This document shows positions 44,392 through 53,725 of a stretch of 64,000 nt of DNA, one piece after another. The number at the start of each line of letters is the position of its first letter. Position 1 is the first letter of the stretch. The stretch comes from Saccharicrinis carchari. Its GTDB lineage: Bacteria > Bacteroidota > Bacteroidia > Bacteroidales > Marinilabiliaceae. Made by a program: the position numbers and the translations under genes. A model generated the notes under the pieces. It was given only the letters and a program-made list of their open reading frames with translations, had not been told where the DNA came from and did not search any database. The stretch is from NCBI RefSeq assembly GCF_900182605.1, contig NZ_FXTB01000001.1, positions 806,001 through 870,000 on the forward strand. Direction: 5' to 3'.

Positions 44392-45864
44392 TTAGTATGC
44401 CCTGGCAAAAACCACTCTTTGTGCCGATGGCTCACCTGTGAGCATACATTTCCCGGGAGTTTTATCACCATTTAAAGGGATACAACGCACAGTAGCCTTG
44501 GTTTCGTCTTTAATTCTTTGCTCAACTTCGGGCGATCCGCTGTAGTGAGCCATTATAAAACCTCCTTTTTTATCGAGCACCTCCTTAAAATCTTCATAAG
44601 TATCTACTTCCGTTGTATTTTCACTTCTAAAGTCTAATGCTTTTTTGTAGATATTTTCCTGTATGGTTGCTAACAAGTCAGCCACATAGGCATCCACTCC
44701 ATCAATGGAAACCACCTCTTTACTTAGGGTATCTCTTCGGGCTACTTCAACGGTGTTGTTGGCAATATCGCGCGGCCCCACGGCCAACCTTAGGGGCACG
44801 CCTTGTAGCTCGTATTGGGCAAATTTCCAGCCCGGCTTGCGATTATCGCTATCATCGAATTTAACAGAAATACCCCGCTGTTTTAGTTTATCAACTATTT
44901 GAGCAACCACAGCCGATATTCGATTTAACTCCTCCTCACTTTTATAAATTGGCACTATGGCCACCTGAATAGGTGCCAGCTTGGGGGGAAGCACCAGCCC
45001 AAAATCGTCGGAATGGGCCATTACCAAAGCACCCATCAAACGGGTAGAAACACCCCACGAGGTAGCCCACACATAATCCTCCGTTCCTTCTTTATTGGCA
45101 AATTTAACATCAAAAGCCTTGGCAAAATTCTGGCCTAAAAAGTGTGATGTGCCCGACTGCAAAGCTTTTCCATCCTGCATTAAAGCTTCAATGGTATAGG
45201 TTTCTAATGCTCCTGCAAAACGCTCGCTGGCAGTTTTCACCCCCTGCAAAACAGGCATACCCATAAATTCCTCTGCAAACTTAGCATAAACACCTATCAT
45301 GGTTTCAGTTTCCTCAATAGCCTCCTGCTTAGTTTCGTGGGCGGTATGCCCTTCTTGCCACAAAAATTCCGCAGTGCGCAAAAATAAACGTGTACGCATT
45401 TCCCAGCGAACCACATTGGCCCATTGGTTACATTTAATTGGCAGATCGCGATACGACTGAATCCAGTTTTTATATGTGTTCCATATAATGGTTTCGGAAG
45501 TAGGCCTCACAATGAGTTCCTCCTCGAGTTTTGCTTCCGGATCAACAATAACACCGTTTCCGTCCGGATCGTTTTTTAGACGGTAATGGGTAACAACCGC
45601 ACACTCCTTGGCAAAGCCTTCAACATGACTGGCTTCTTTACTGAAAAAAGATTTAGGGATAAACAATGGGAAATAAGCATTCACATGTCCTGTTTCCTTG
45701 AACATCCTATCCAACTCCTGCTGCATTTTTTCCCAGATAGCGTAGCCATAAGGTTTAATGACCATACATCCGCGAACCGCAGAATTTTCGGCCAAATCTG
45801 CCTTAATTACCAGCTCATTGTACCATTGTGAGTAATCAACACTCCTTTTTGTTAATTTTGCCAT
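44392..45864 (-). CDS. proS: Prolyl-tRNA synthetase (type 3)
   Basis: A 490-residue class II aminoacyl-tRNA synthetase. Motif 2 is visible in [31 protein letters not shown] and motif 3 in [24 protein letters not shown]. The length and absence of an inserted editing domain fit the short archaeal/eukaryotic-like ProRS found in Bacteroidota. An anticodon-binding domain occupies ~300-400 ([15 protein letters not shown]) and a zinc-domain-like tail ends the protein. It charges tRNA-Pro, one of which is encoded at 50583. Confidence 0.96.
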   Translation of the reverse strand: MAKLTKRSVDYSQWYNELVIKADLAENSAVRGCMVIKPYGYAIWEKMQQELDRMFKETGHVNAYFPLFIPKSFFSKEASHVEGFAKECAVVTHYRLKNDPDGNGVIVDPEAKLEEELIVRPTSETIIWNTYKNWIQSYRDLPIKCNQWANVVRWEMRTRLFLRTAEFLWQEGHTAHETKQEAIEETETMIGVYAKFAEEFMGMPVLQGVKTASERFAGALETYTIEALMQDGKALQSGTSHFLGQNFAKAFDVKFANKEGTEDYVWATSWGVSTRLMGALVMAHSDDFGLVLPPKLAPIQVAIVPIYKSEEELNRISAVVAQIVDKLKQRGISVKFDDSDNRKPGWKFAQYELQGVPLRLAVGPRDIANNTVEVARRDTLSKEVVSIDGVDAYVADLLATIQENIYKKALDFRSENTTEVDTYEDFKEVLDKKGGFIMAHYSGSPEVEQRIKDETKATVRCIPLNGDKTPGKCMLTGEPSAQRVVFARAY

Positions 45865-46182
45865 TTGATTAAACTATATAATTTTAAGAGCTCAAAATAA
45901 CGAAAAATAGCCCACATTTTTAAGCGATGTGCAAAGAAATAATTCAAAGGATGCCATTACCTCGAACACAGGAGTTACAAGCCATTGATACCTTGCCCAA
46001 AATAACAATGTTAATTTTTGTAAACATTAACCCCTCAAACGGCCAATAATGGTACGTTTATTGTTATTAAGAGTATGAAAACTCACATTTAGTTTTATAT
46101 ATGGTCATCACTTTTATATAGCACATGCATCTAAAAAACACTGATGGTCAGCTGGTTTGATTTATATTTAAAATTATGCACC
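45865..46182. other. Divergent intergenic region between proS and the Ser/Arg-rich lipoprotein
   Basis: No gene in 318 AT-rich bp. AATGTT (46007-46012) and AACATT (46023-46028) form a short inverted repeat in the middle, and both promoters must lie here, but no full TTTG/TAnnTTTG pair was found. Confidence 0.4.
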
Positions 46183-47646
46183 ATGAAAAATTATATTTAC
46201 ATTTTAAGCGTAGCCATCCTAATATTATCAGGTTGTGCAACTCAGCAGCAATATGGTTCGGCTGTTTATGCCGACGATTTGTATTATACGCCTTCGGATA
46301 AACCGATTTCGGTAGCGGAAAATTATTCCGCATTGCCCAAACCGGACAAGATGATTAAAAAGGCAGACAACAAAGCCTATTCGAGCCTTAAAAAAGAATA
46401 CAACAACTCGTCCAGAGCAAAACAGCAGGAAGACCTAAGAGATTTTTCGCAGATTCAAGAAGAATATACCAGTCTGTTAACCGATGATTCGGTTGAAGAG
46501 GTGGATTCCCTGCTTTATTACGATGACGAAACAGGCTATTGGGTTAACGAATTCCAGGGTTCTGAAATGGATAGGAATTATGCCGAACGTTTGGCCCGTT
46601 TTCATGGCCCTTTCAGAGGGATCCCCTATTGGTCGCCCTTATATCAGGACGTAATTTTTGGTAGCGGATTCGATTACAATGTATATATCGATGGCAACTA
46701 TGCTATTGTGGTACCCGAATGGAACAACCCTTACTACTGGGACTGGCGTTATGGCCGGGGATTTCACCGAGGCTTTTATGGTGGTTTTTATAGCGGTTTT
46801 GGTTACAGCAGTTGGTACGGCATGGGCTACCCTTACTATTCGGCATGGGGCTATCCCTACTTCGGCATGGGATTTGGCTGGGCGCATGGCTGGGGATATG
46901 GTGGCTATTACCACCCACATTATCACCATCATTGGCCACATTATGGCAACAATTCGTATGCAGCAAACAGGAGACCCCGCAATACCTATACAGGTACCAG
47001 CTACAATAGCAGCAGACAAGCGGCTCTAAGCAAAAGCACTGCCACATCGAGTCGTGGTGCATATTCTACCAGCTCCAGGTCAAACAATATAAGTTCGGGC
47101 TCATCCAGAGCAGCAGTGCAGTCCAGAACAAACGGAAGCAGATCAACCCGTGCCTCGTATGTTCCTAACAACACTAAAAGCACCAGTGTATCATCCGGAA
47201 CATCTACCCGAAGCTCGCGGAGTGCTTACACACCTACGTACAATAAAAGCTCGCAATACAAAACTACTACACGCAGCAGTTATAACCGTGCCAACCGTAC
47301 GCCCAATTCGGCACCGGCACGTAGTTCGGGCAGTTCGTACGGAAGCAGAAACTCGAGTCGTTCAAGTGTGAGTGGTACAAGCACAAAAAGCTCAACTTAC
47401 AACAGATCATCGAACCGCAGCAGCACAAGCAGAAGCTACAACACAGGTAGTTCGCGCAGCAGAAGTTCAAACTACAATAGCAGCAGCGCTCCTTCAAGGT
47501 CAAGCAGTAGTCCGGCATATAAATCGAGTTCCGGTTCTTCCCGATCATCGTCCGGCGTTTCCAGCGGATCCAGAAGCAGGTCAAGTTCGGGAAGCAGCAG
47601 GTCAAGTAGTGGTAGCAGCAGTAGATCGAGCCGCGGAAGCAGATAA
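46183..47646 (+). CDS. Surface lipoprotein with Gly/Tyr-rich core and Ser/Arg-rich tail
   Basis: A 487-residue protein; ATG 46183 is chosen over one 39 bp upstream because it gives the lipoprotein signal MKNYIYILSVAILILSGC (lipobox LSGC). Residues ~25-150 are acidic and mixed, ~190-265 are Gly/Tyr/Trp/His-rich (YGGFYSGFGYSSWYG, YYHPHYHHHWPHYG), and the last ~210 residues are almost only Ser, Arg, Thr, Asn and Gly with frequent SSRSS. No enzyme motif is visible. The family (Bacteroidota low-complexity lipoproteins) has no known function; sticky, disordered surface material is an inference. Confidence 0.75.
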   Translation: MKNYIYILSVAILILSGCATQQQYGSAVYADDLYYTPSDKPISVAENYSALPKPDKMIKKADNKAYSSLKKEYNNSSRAKQQEDLRDFSQIQEEYTSLLTDDSVEEVDSLLYYDDETGYWVNEFQGSEMDRNYAERLARFHGPFRGIPYWSPLYQDVIFGSGFDYNVYIDGNYAIVVPEWNNPYYWDWRYGRGFHRGFYGGFYSGFGYSSWYGMGYPYYSAWGYPYFGMGFGWAHGWGYGGYYHPHYHHHWPHYGNNSYAANRRPRNTYTGTSYNSSRQAALSKSTATSSRGAYSTSSRSNNISSGSSRAAVQSRTNGSRSTRASYVPNNTKSTSVSSGTSTRSSRSAYTPTYNKSSQYKTTTRSSYNRANRTPNSAPARSSGSSYGSRNSSRSSVSGTSTKSSTYNRSSNRSSTSRSYNTGSSRSRSSNYNSSSAPSRSSSSPAYKSSSGSSRSSSGVSSGSRSRSSSGSSRSSSGSSSRSSRGSR

Positions 47647-47748
47647 TCTGTACATGTACCTTTTGTTATCTTATAAACAGCTAATAAGCTGCTGTTATAG
47701 ATTGAACAATTTAATCAAAAACTGAATTTTTTACCTAAAACTTCCATT

Positions 47749-49356
47749 ATGACTCGCTATAAATTATTGACAGCAATAGGGCTGATTTTTATTACTGTTG
47801 GCCTCAGTGCTCAAACCTATCAGGACTTACTGCGCTACTCGCAACCCCAATATATGGGCACTGCCCGATCCATGGCTATGGGAGGAGCTTTTGGTTCACT
47901 CGGTGGCGATTTCAGTGCCCTAAGTATTAACCCGGCCGGCATTGCCGTTTACCGCACATCGGAATTCAGCATTACGCCTTCACTCATTCTTAATTCTACC
48001 GAGAGTAGTTTTAATAGAGGCAGCATAAACGATAACAAAACCACATTTGCATTAAACCAAGTTGGATATGTGGGTACATACCGCCCTATGCGGGAAGTAA
48101 GCCAAGGAATAGTGAGCTCGCACTTTGCCATAGGGTATAACAGAAATAACAATTTTAATTATAAATCAATGGCTTCGGCAAGAGGTATTACCACCTCCAT
48201 GACGGATATGTTTACCAGCGATGCCTGGGGATTTGCGCCGGAAGTTGTGGGCAGTTGGGGAAACCTGACCGGACTGGCCTACAATGCCTATCTTATTAAT
48301 TATGATGATACACAAGGTATATATACGGCAGATATCGGCCTTGGTGAAACGGTGGACCAAACCCGAATTATTGAAAAGGAAGGTTATGCAGGCGAAATAA
48401 ATGTAACAGGTGGTATAAACATAAGCAATAAAGTACTTCTTGGTGCAAGTATTAATTTCACCTCCTTATCTTATCGCGAAATTTCTAATTATTACGAGGC
48501 GTTTAGTACTACTAATACGACGCAAGGAAATGAGGTATTTGACCGCTTTACGGTGCAAAACGATTTAGATGTTTCGGGAAGGGGTGTCAACCTAAAAATA
48601 GGAACCATCATTAAACCTACCGAACAGATACGATTGGGGCTAGCTTACCACTCGCCCACCTGGTTTATTATTGATGAAAATTATGGTTCCAGGTTAGATG
48701 CTTCTTTCTTCAATCCAAAATACGATGATAACAACGAATTAATTGGAACCTCCACATTCGCACGTAACTACAACAATGCGCTCAACACCTTTGATTATAA
48801 GTTAAATACGCCGGGTGTTTTTACGGCCGGTGCTTCGTATGTTATTGGAAAAAAAGCCATTGTTAGTTTTGACTACGAATACATCAACTATGCTAATGCT
48901 AAATTTAAAAGCAGAAGCAGCAATATTGACGATTTAAATGCGATCACTACAGAAAATGAAATTGCCAAAGATATTTTTGATGCGACCAATAATTTCAGAG
49001 CAGGAGTTGAATATAGGGTTAGTCAACAAATTAGCCTGAGAGCGGGATATTCCCATCAAGCATCCCCGTATAAAACGGATAAAAACGATTTGATAGAACC
49101 TTTCAATTCATTATATGGCACTCAAAAAGTATCCGATTTACAGAACGACTACCAAATTACAGGTTATAGCGCTGGTATCGGGTATAGGAGCAAAAATTAC
49201 TTTATTGATGTAGCCTACCGCTTAACGTCATTCGACAATAGCTATTTTAATTATAACTGGCCGTCAAACGTAAATACAGATCTTGATCTCCCCCTGCAGA
49301 CTACAATTAAAACCACAGACCACTATGCCACACTAACGGTAGGCTGGAAGTTTTAA
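47749..49356 (+). CDS. OMPP1/FadL-family outer-membrane protein
   Basis: A 535-residue beta-barrel protein. After the signal peptide (LLTAIGLIFITVGLSAQ) it has ARSMAMGGAFGSLGGDFSALSINPAGIAVYRTSE, the hallmark N-terminal stretch of FadL/OMPP1 transporters, which move hydrophobic molecules across the outer membrane. The rest alternates strands ending in aromatic residues and finishes TVGWKF, a C-terminal Phe typical of assembled barrels. It lies 102 bp after the Ser/Arg-rich lipoprotein and is followed by a strong terminator. Confidence 0.88.
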   Translation: MTRYKLLTAIGLIFITVGLSAQTYQDLLRYSQPQYMGTARSMAMGGAFGSLGGDFSALSINPAGIAVYRTSEFSITPSLILNSTESSFNRGSINDNKTTFALNQVGYVGTYRPMREVSQGIVSSHFAIGYNRNNNFNYKSMASARGITTSMTDMFTSDAWGFAPEVVGSWGNLTGLAYNAYLINYDDTQGIYTADIGLGETVDQTRIIEKEGYAGEINVTGGINISNKVLLGASINFTSLSYREISNYYEAFSTTNTTQGNEVFDRFTVQNDLDVSGRGVNLKIGTIIKPTEQIRLGLAYHSPTWFIIDENYGSRLDASFFNPKYDDNNELIGTSTFARNYNNALNTFDYKLNTPGVFTAGASYVIGKKAIVSFDYEYINYANAKFKSRSSNIDDLNAITTENEIAKDIFDATNNFRAGVEYRVSQQISLRAGYSHQASPYKTDKNDLIEPFNSLYGTQKVSDLQNDYQITGYSAGIGYRSKNYFIDVAYRLTSFDNSYFNYNWPSNVNTDLDLPLQTTIKTTDHYATLTVGWKF

Positions 49357-49372
49357 ACATTGGCAGATATAA

Positions 49373-49413
49373 AAAAACACCCGGTGTACAGAAATAGTAC
49401 ATCGGGTGTTTTT
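49373..49413. terminator. Bidirectional terminator after the OMPP1 gene
   Basis: AAAAACACCCGGTGTAC and GTACATCGGGTGTTTTT form a long stem with one mismatch around AGAAATA; T-runs exist on both strands, so it can also stop transcription from the ECF sigma gene. Confidence 0.85.
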
Positions 49414-49593
49414 GTAGGTAACAATTTTGTTTATAGTAATCTATTACATAGGCTAATGTAAAAAAGCTGCATAATTGGCCAATAAAAATCCTCAATATAC
49501 CGTATATCGCCTTTATTACCCCGATAGGTCGATGGTAGCATATTAGTCATAAAACAAAGCAATGGTGGGCTGTCTATTAAACAGACTTATAAT

Positions 49594-50286
49594 TTAATCA
49601 TTACAAACATTTAGCTTAAACAAAACACCATGTGCCAGGTTCGTATCAGCATGTTGCTTGTCTATTGCCTTTATTACTCTATTTTGTGCCTGTACGGCAT
49701 TCGTACTCATACCCATAAACAATACATATAAAAATGACACTACGGTAACCATCAATGGGTTAAAAAGCTTTAATCGCAGTTTTTTTAATGCATTACTTAT
49801 CTGGGTTTCCACCGTGCGTTTGGATATGTTTAATTCCTGGGCTATGTCGGCATTGGATTTACCATCAAAACGACTCATCTCAAATATTCTTTGGCACTGC
49901 TTAGGAAGTGAGTTAAGCACATTAAAAAGCTTATTTTCCAGCTCAGTTTCTTCCAATAAATCCCTAAAAGACTGATGCTTATCTTTTTGCTCCTCAAAAA
50001 TAGTACTGTGATGATTGCGAATAAGCTTTTCGCGTTTTAAATGATTGAGACAACGATTACGAACGGACTGGTAAAGATGGGCTTTTAACGAAGTGTGAAT
50101 TTGTATGCTATCGCGTTTTTCGTAGAAATTGACAATCACATCCTGAACTAAATCACGCGCCTGATCAAGGTCGTTCACCATTTTAAAAGCAAATACTACC
50201 AGTTGATGGTAATAGAGCTTGAAAATGTCTTCGAATGCAGATTCGTCGTCACCGGATAGTTTATCTAAAATAATTCTGTCGCTCAT
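49594..50286 (-). CDS. ECF RNA polymerase sigma factor with hydrophobic C-terminal tail
   Basis: A 230-residue sigma-70 factor of the Bacteroidota ECF type. Region 2 lies at about 10-90 (FEDIFKLYYHQLVVFAFKMVNDLDQARDLVQDVIVNFYEK) and region 4 at ~120-172 (LPKQCQRIFEMSRFDGKSNADIAQELNISKRTVETQISNALKKLR). Such proteins usually end near residue 190; here residues 177-196 (LMVTVVSFLYVLFMGMSTNA) form a hydrophobic helix followed by AVQAQ and a 30-residue tail. No FecR-type anti-sigma gene is adjacent. The tail could tether the sigma factor to the membrane. Confidence 0.88.
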   Translation of the reverse strand: MSDRIILDKLSGDDESAFEDIFKLYYHQLVVFAFKMVNDLDQARDLVQDVIVNFYEKRDSIQIHTSLKAHLYQSVRNRCLNHLKREKLIRNHHSTIFEEQKDKHQSFRDLLEETELENKLFNVLNSLPKQCQRIFEMSRFDGKSNADIAQELNISKRTVETQISNALKKLRLKLFNPLMVTVVSFLYVLFMGMSTNAVQAQNRVIKAIDKQHADTNLAHGVLFKLNVCND

Positions 50287-50533
50287 GCCATAGTTTAATC
50301 CTCACAAAATTATCAAAAAATAGCGCATCACACCTATAAAGTGAGCCAACAATGATTTTTTATGGTTAAACCGGACTTTTTTTAAGACATAAGATATTAT
50401 CCCGGCTACGAGGAAGATTTTATTTTGCGATATGAATATACTGTATGTAATTGACTGACAATTCACTCCAAAAAGCCAGCAGAATAGGAATTATTTTTTT
50501 TGTTTAAGCCATACCAAAAGTAGAAGTTTTTTA

Positions 50534-50541
50534 TATATTTG
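50534..50541 (+). promoter_or_regulatory. Candidate -7 box of tRNA-Pro
   Basis: TATATTTG matches TAnnTTTG and lies 41 bp before the tRNA. Confidence 0.45.
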
Positions 50542-50582
50542 CACTCACAAAAACAGCGCAATTGTTTTTGACAAAAAAAAAT

Positions 50583-50656
50583 CGGGATGTGGCGCAGTCT
50601 GGTAGCGTACTCGTCTGGGGGGCGAGGGGTCGCAAGTTCAAATCTTGTCATCCCGA
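50583..50656 (+). tRNA. tRNA-Pro(GGG)
   Basis: A 74-nt cloverleaf: acceptor CGGGATG/CATCCCG with discriminator A, D-loop AGTCTGGTA, anticodon stem CTCGT/GCGAG around the loop CTGGGGG (anticodon GGG) and T-arm GCAAGTTCAAATCTTGT. CCA is not encoded. Flanks are intergenic on both sides. Confidence 0.95.
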
Positions 50657-50659
50657 CAT

Positions 50660-50700
50660 AAAAAAAGCGCTTAGGATATTTATCCTAAGCGCTTTTTTTA
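50660..50700 (+). terminator. Terminator after tRNA-Pro
   Basis: AAAAAAGCGCTTAGGATA, TT and TATCCTAAGCGCTTTTTT form a perfect stem ending in T7. Confidence 0.88.
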
Positions 50701-50801
50701 TTATTGAAAAATGATGTTATCATGAATTTAAAAAAATCGCACCTTCGTAACAGCCTTCCTTGATATGGCAACAAATGGGAATCCTGTCTCCCACTCCTCT
50801 T

Positions 50802-51737
50802 TTAAATAGTTTGGCTGTTGCGCACTTTGTATATCTTTTTTTGCTGCGATTCATGATTGGTACGCATCAATAAATCCAGGGTGATACCCGTCATGATAAG
50901 CTGAAAACCTCCTAAAAGGAAAACAATGGCGGCAAATATTAAGGGACGCCCCCAGATATCCTCCCCCATTATTTTAAGCACCAACAAATAGACCATCAAT
51001 AAGAGGCCCAGCACAAAACTGCCCGCACCAATAGGGCCCAGGAAATGCATAGGTTTTTGGGCATATTTGTTGGTAAATCGCATCAATATCAGGTCGCTGA
51101 TGACTTTAAAGGTACGCGACAGTCCGTATTTAGATTCACCACTGACGCGGGCACGGTGGTTCACGTTGATTTGTTCTACACGGGCACCTTCGTTAATAGC
51201 CAGAATAGCAATAAAACGGTGCATCTCCCCATAAAGCGGAATATCCTTGGCTATATGGCTTTTAAACACTTTTATGGCACATCCGTTATCTATAATCTTG
51301 GTGTGGGACACTTTGCGCACAAGCGAGTTCGCAATTTTGGAGGGTATCTTACGCAAAAACATATCGTCCTTACGCTGGGCACGGATACCGGTTACCACAT
51401 CACAGTCGGTTTTACGCATCACGTCCATCATACGTACCAGGTCGGCGGGGTCGTTCTGCAGGTCACCGTCCAGGGTAGCAATTACATCACCTGTGGCATA
51501 ATCAATACCGGCCTTAAGTGCCGGACACTGTCCGTAGTTTTTGCGCAGGTCGATGAGTACCACATTTTTATCTTTCTGCTTTTTTATGGCCTCCACGGTG
51601 CCATCACGCGAGCCATCATTAATCAGGATGGTCTCAAAATCATACTCCGACGGCTTTAGTGCATCGTAAACCTGCTGCACCAGGGGGGCAATGTTATCTT
51701 GTTCGTTATAAACGGGTATGACTACGGATATTTTCAT
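50802..51737 (-). CDS. Family 2 glycosyltransferase, DPM1/GtrB/ArnC-like
   Basis: A 311-residue GT-A enzyme. ISVVIPVYNEQDNIAPLVQQVYDAL is the nucleotide-sugar-binding start and TLDGDLQNDPADL carries the DxD metal motif; two C-terminal membrane helices (about 232-255 and 268-292) match polyprenyl-phosphate glycosyltransferases. It would make a lipid-linked sugar at the inner membrane. The ArnT-like gene 165 bp upstream could transfer that sugar. The sugar and the polyprenyl carrier are inferred. Confidence 0.88.
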   Translation of the reverse strand: MKISVVIPVYNEQDNIAPLVQQVYDALKPSEYDFETILINDGSRDGTVEAIKKQKDKNVVLIDLRKNYGQCPALKAGIDYATGDVIATLDGDLQNDPADLVRMMDVMRKTDCDVVTGIRAQRKDDMFLRKIPSKIANSLVRKVSHTKIIDNGCAIKVFKSHIAKDIPLYGEMHRFIAILAINEGARVEQINVNHRARVSGESKYGLSRTFKVISDLILMRFTNKYAQKPMHFLGPIGAGSFVLGLLLMVYLLVLKIMGEDIWGRPLIFAAIVFLLGGFQLIMTGITLDLLMRTNHESQQKKIYKVRNSQTI

Positions 51738-51901
51738 ATTTTATTTATTAGCAAAACGTTATCATGATGTATTAAGATACTACTTATTGAATCGGGCCGC
51801 ATGTACCCTGATGCGGATACATTCCCCGCTTGTTCAGGCTAAATATATTGTTAACATTAAATCTATTCTTGTCTTTATACCTACAAACTTACCTGTTCTT
51901 T

Positions 51902-53557
51902 TCATTCAATTTTAAGCAAATATATCTTTTTTAAGGATTTATGCCTTGTAGTGGGATTTAAAAAATCGCCACTCATACGGGATATCAGACGGTGCGGAAA
52001 TACTTCTTCGTAACTTATGCGGTTTGGCACCATCTGCTGTATATCTGCGTAACCAACTTCATCTGTAACAACCCAGTAGTTATGCCTGCTTGTCATTACC
52101 TCTTCAAAATCCCCTTTCTCCTTGAGCCAATACGATATTTTTGAGGGATAAAAATAGGTTTCGAACTGACGGAATTTGTAGGTATATAAATCTTCATCAT
52201 CGCCCGCCAGTTGGCTATAGGCATCGCTGGCACGTATTCCACCATGATATTGAAAAGCGCTGGGCATAAAATGGGCGTTGAGCACAAAGTTAAGTACGAT
52301 GGCCGAAATAGCAAGGGGAACAATCAGTTTACGATACATTTGCCCTTTAGGGAGCACAAAATAAATGGTAGCCGCCAGTCCCAGTATAACAGGAAGCCAT
52401 ATAATTATTTTGCTTGTTTTAAACACAAAGCAGATGACCAGGACAATGGCCGCCCATGCAAACAGCAACATAAGGTTACGCGCGCCCAATAACCACTTGG
52501 CTATCTTGGCATTTTGCTTTTCCATTATTTGCTGATAAATAAACCGGGCTGTAACAATGGATAAAAAAGGTACCACAGGATAAAAGTAATGGGGTGCTTT
52601 TTGTTTGGCCACAGATAAAATAAAAGTAAAAACAATTATTACCGAATAGCTCATATACTCCGGGCGTACAAAGCGTTGCGTGTTTTTGTTAACAAACAAT
52701 CCTTTAATATGCTTGCCTATGGCAATTAATGCAAATAAGGACCAGGGCAGATAAATGTATATCATGGTATGCAGATAAAAGCTGATATCGCCATCAACAC
52801 CACCACCGGTATTGTAGGCACCCTGGATTCGTCCTACATTGTTGGTCCAAAAAAAGAATTCGATACCCTCCCAACCAAAGTTATTATAGTTGGCCTTCAA
52901 AGTAGGGAACAGCACCAGTGCCAGGATAGGGAATGCCAACAACCAAACGGGATTGAAAATATTTCTCCAATCTTTTTTAAGCAAGAGATGTCCACCCACG
53001 GCAAAAACCGCTACTGCTAAACCGATAGGCCCTTTAGTAATCATAGCCAATCCGATAAACAGAAAGCCCAGAATAAAATTAACAGCCCGCTTGTTGTGCA
53101 GAAAATAGGCCAGAAAAGAGACCCCGATGACCACATTAGCCGTGAGCAAGGCGTCCATATGTAAATCGTTATGATAAAGAAACATCATTTGCGAGGTGGC
53201 ATATATCAAAGCGGTAAGTTGACCTACTTGCGAACCATAATAAAGCTTGGCCATTTTGTAAAGTGCGTAAACACTGGCAATGGAAAATAACAAGGTAGGC
53301 AACTTATGGGCAAAAAGCGACATACCAAACACATGAAACGACAAACTACTGAGCCAGAACATCAGATGAGGTTTGTGCAGATAGGCATTACCTCGGATAT
53401 GCGGAGTTAACCAATCGCCACTCTCAAACATGTAACGGCTCACAGCTGCATATTTTCCGGCATCGATACCCACCTCAGGGAACAAACCGATGACATAAAC
53501 AACAAGGGCCGCCACAAACAAGCCGATTCCTATTGATTTATTGCTCATATTAATCAT
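51902..53557 (-). CDS. ArnT-like membrane glycosyltransferase (GT39/GT83 fold)
   Basis: An about 551-residue protein with many membrane helices. The first periplasmic loop has VGIDAGKYAAVSRYMFESGDWLTPHIRGNAYLHKPHLMFW, the acidic substrate-binding loop of the ArnT/PMT fold. The C-terminal ~150 residues are periplasmic. ATG 53557 is used (a TTG lies 6 bp upstream and a further ATG at 53548). Such enzymes move a sugar from a polyprenyl phosphate to lipid A or protein. With the GT2 gene downstream, it likely modifies an envelope glycan. Confidence 0.85.
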   Translation of the reverse strand: MINMSNKSIGIGLFVAALVVYVIGLFPEVGIDAGKYAAVSRYMFESGDWLTPHIRGNAYLHKPHLMFWLSSLSFHVFGMSLFAHKLPTLLFSIASVYALYKMAKLYYGSQVGQLTALIYATSQMMFLYHNDLHMDALLTANVVIGVSFLAYFLHNKRAVNFILGFLFIGLAMITKGPIGLAVAVFAVGGHLLLKKDWRNIFNPVWLLAFPILALVLFPTLKANYNNFGWEGIEFFFWTNNVGRIQGAYNTGGGVDGDISFYLHTMIYIYLPWSLFALIAIGKHIKGLFVNKNTQRFVRPEYMSYSVIIVFTFILSVAKQKAPHYFYPVVPFLSIVTARFIYQQIMEKQNAKIAKWLLGARNLMLLFAWAAIVLVICFVFKTSKIIIWLPVILGLAATIYFVLPKGQMYRKLIVPLAISAIVLNFVLNAHFMPSAFQYHGGIRASDAYSQLAGDDEDLYTYKFRQFETYFYPSKISYWLKEKGDFEEVMTSRHNYWVVTDEVGYADIQQMVPNRISYEEVFPHRLISRMSGDFLNPTTRHKSLKKIYLLKIE

Positions 53558-53614
53558 AAACAAATAAAATTTAAAACAAACGAAATAAAGTTATAAGGGA
53601 TTAAAAACAAAGTG

Positions 53615-53622
53615 CAAATATA
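53615..53622 (-). promoter_or_regulatory. Candidate -7 box of the ArnT-like gene
   Basis: TATATTTG on the minus strand matches TAnnTTTG, 57 bp upstream of ATG 53557. No good -33 partner was seen. Confidence 0.35.
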
Positions 53623-53725
53623 TCAATTTAAAATTTGCCGAGAGAATGTTCAATCGCAACATTGCACAAGCCCTGCTGACTAAAAATTATTATCTTCGTG
53701 CTTCCAAAACTATTGATACGATAAA

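Noticed and set aside
46639-47605. Several long reading frames opposite or offset to the Ser/Arg-rich lipoprotein
   Set aside because: They are by-products of its biased, repetitive codons; none has a signal peptide, motif or start context of its own.
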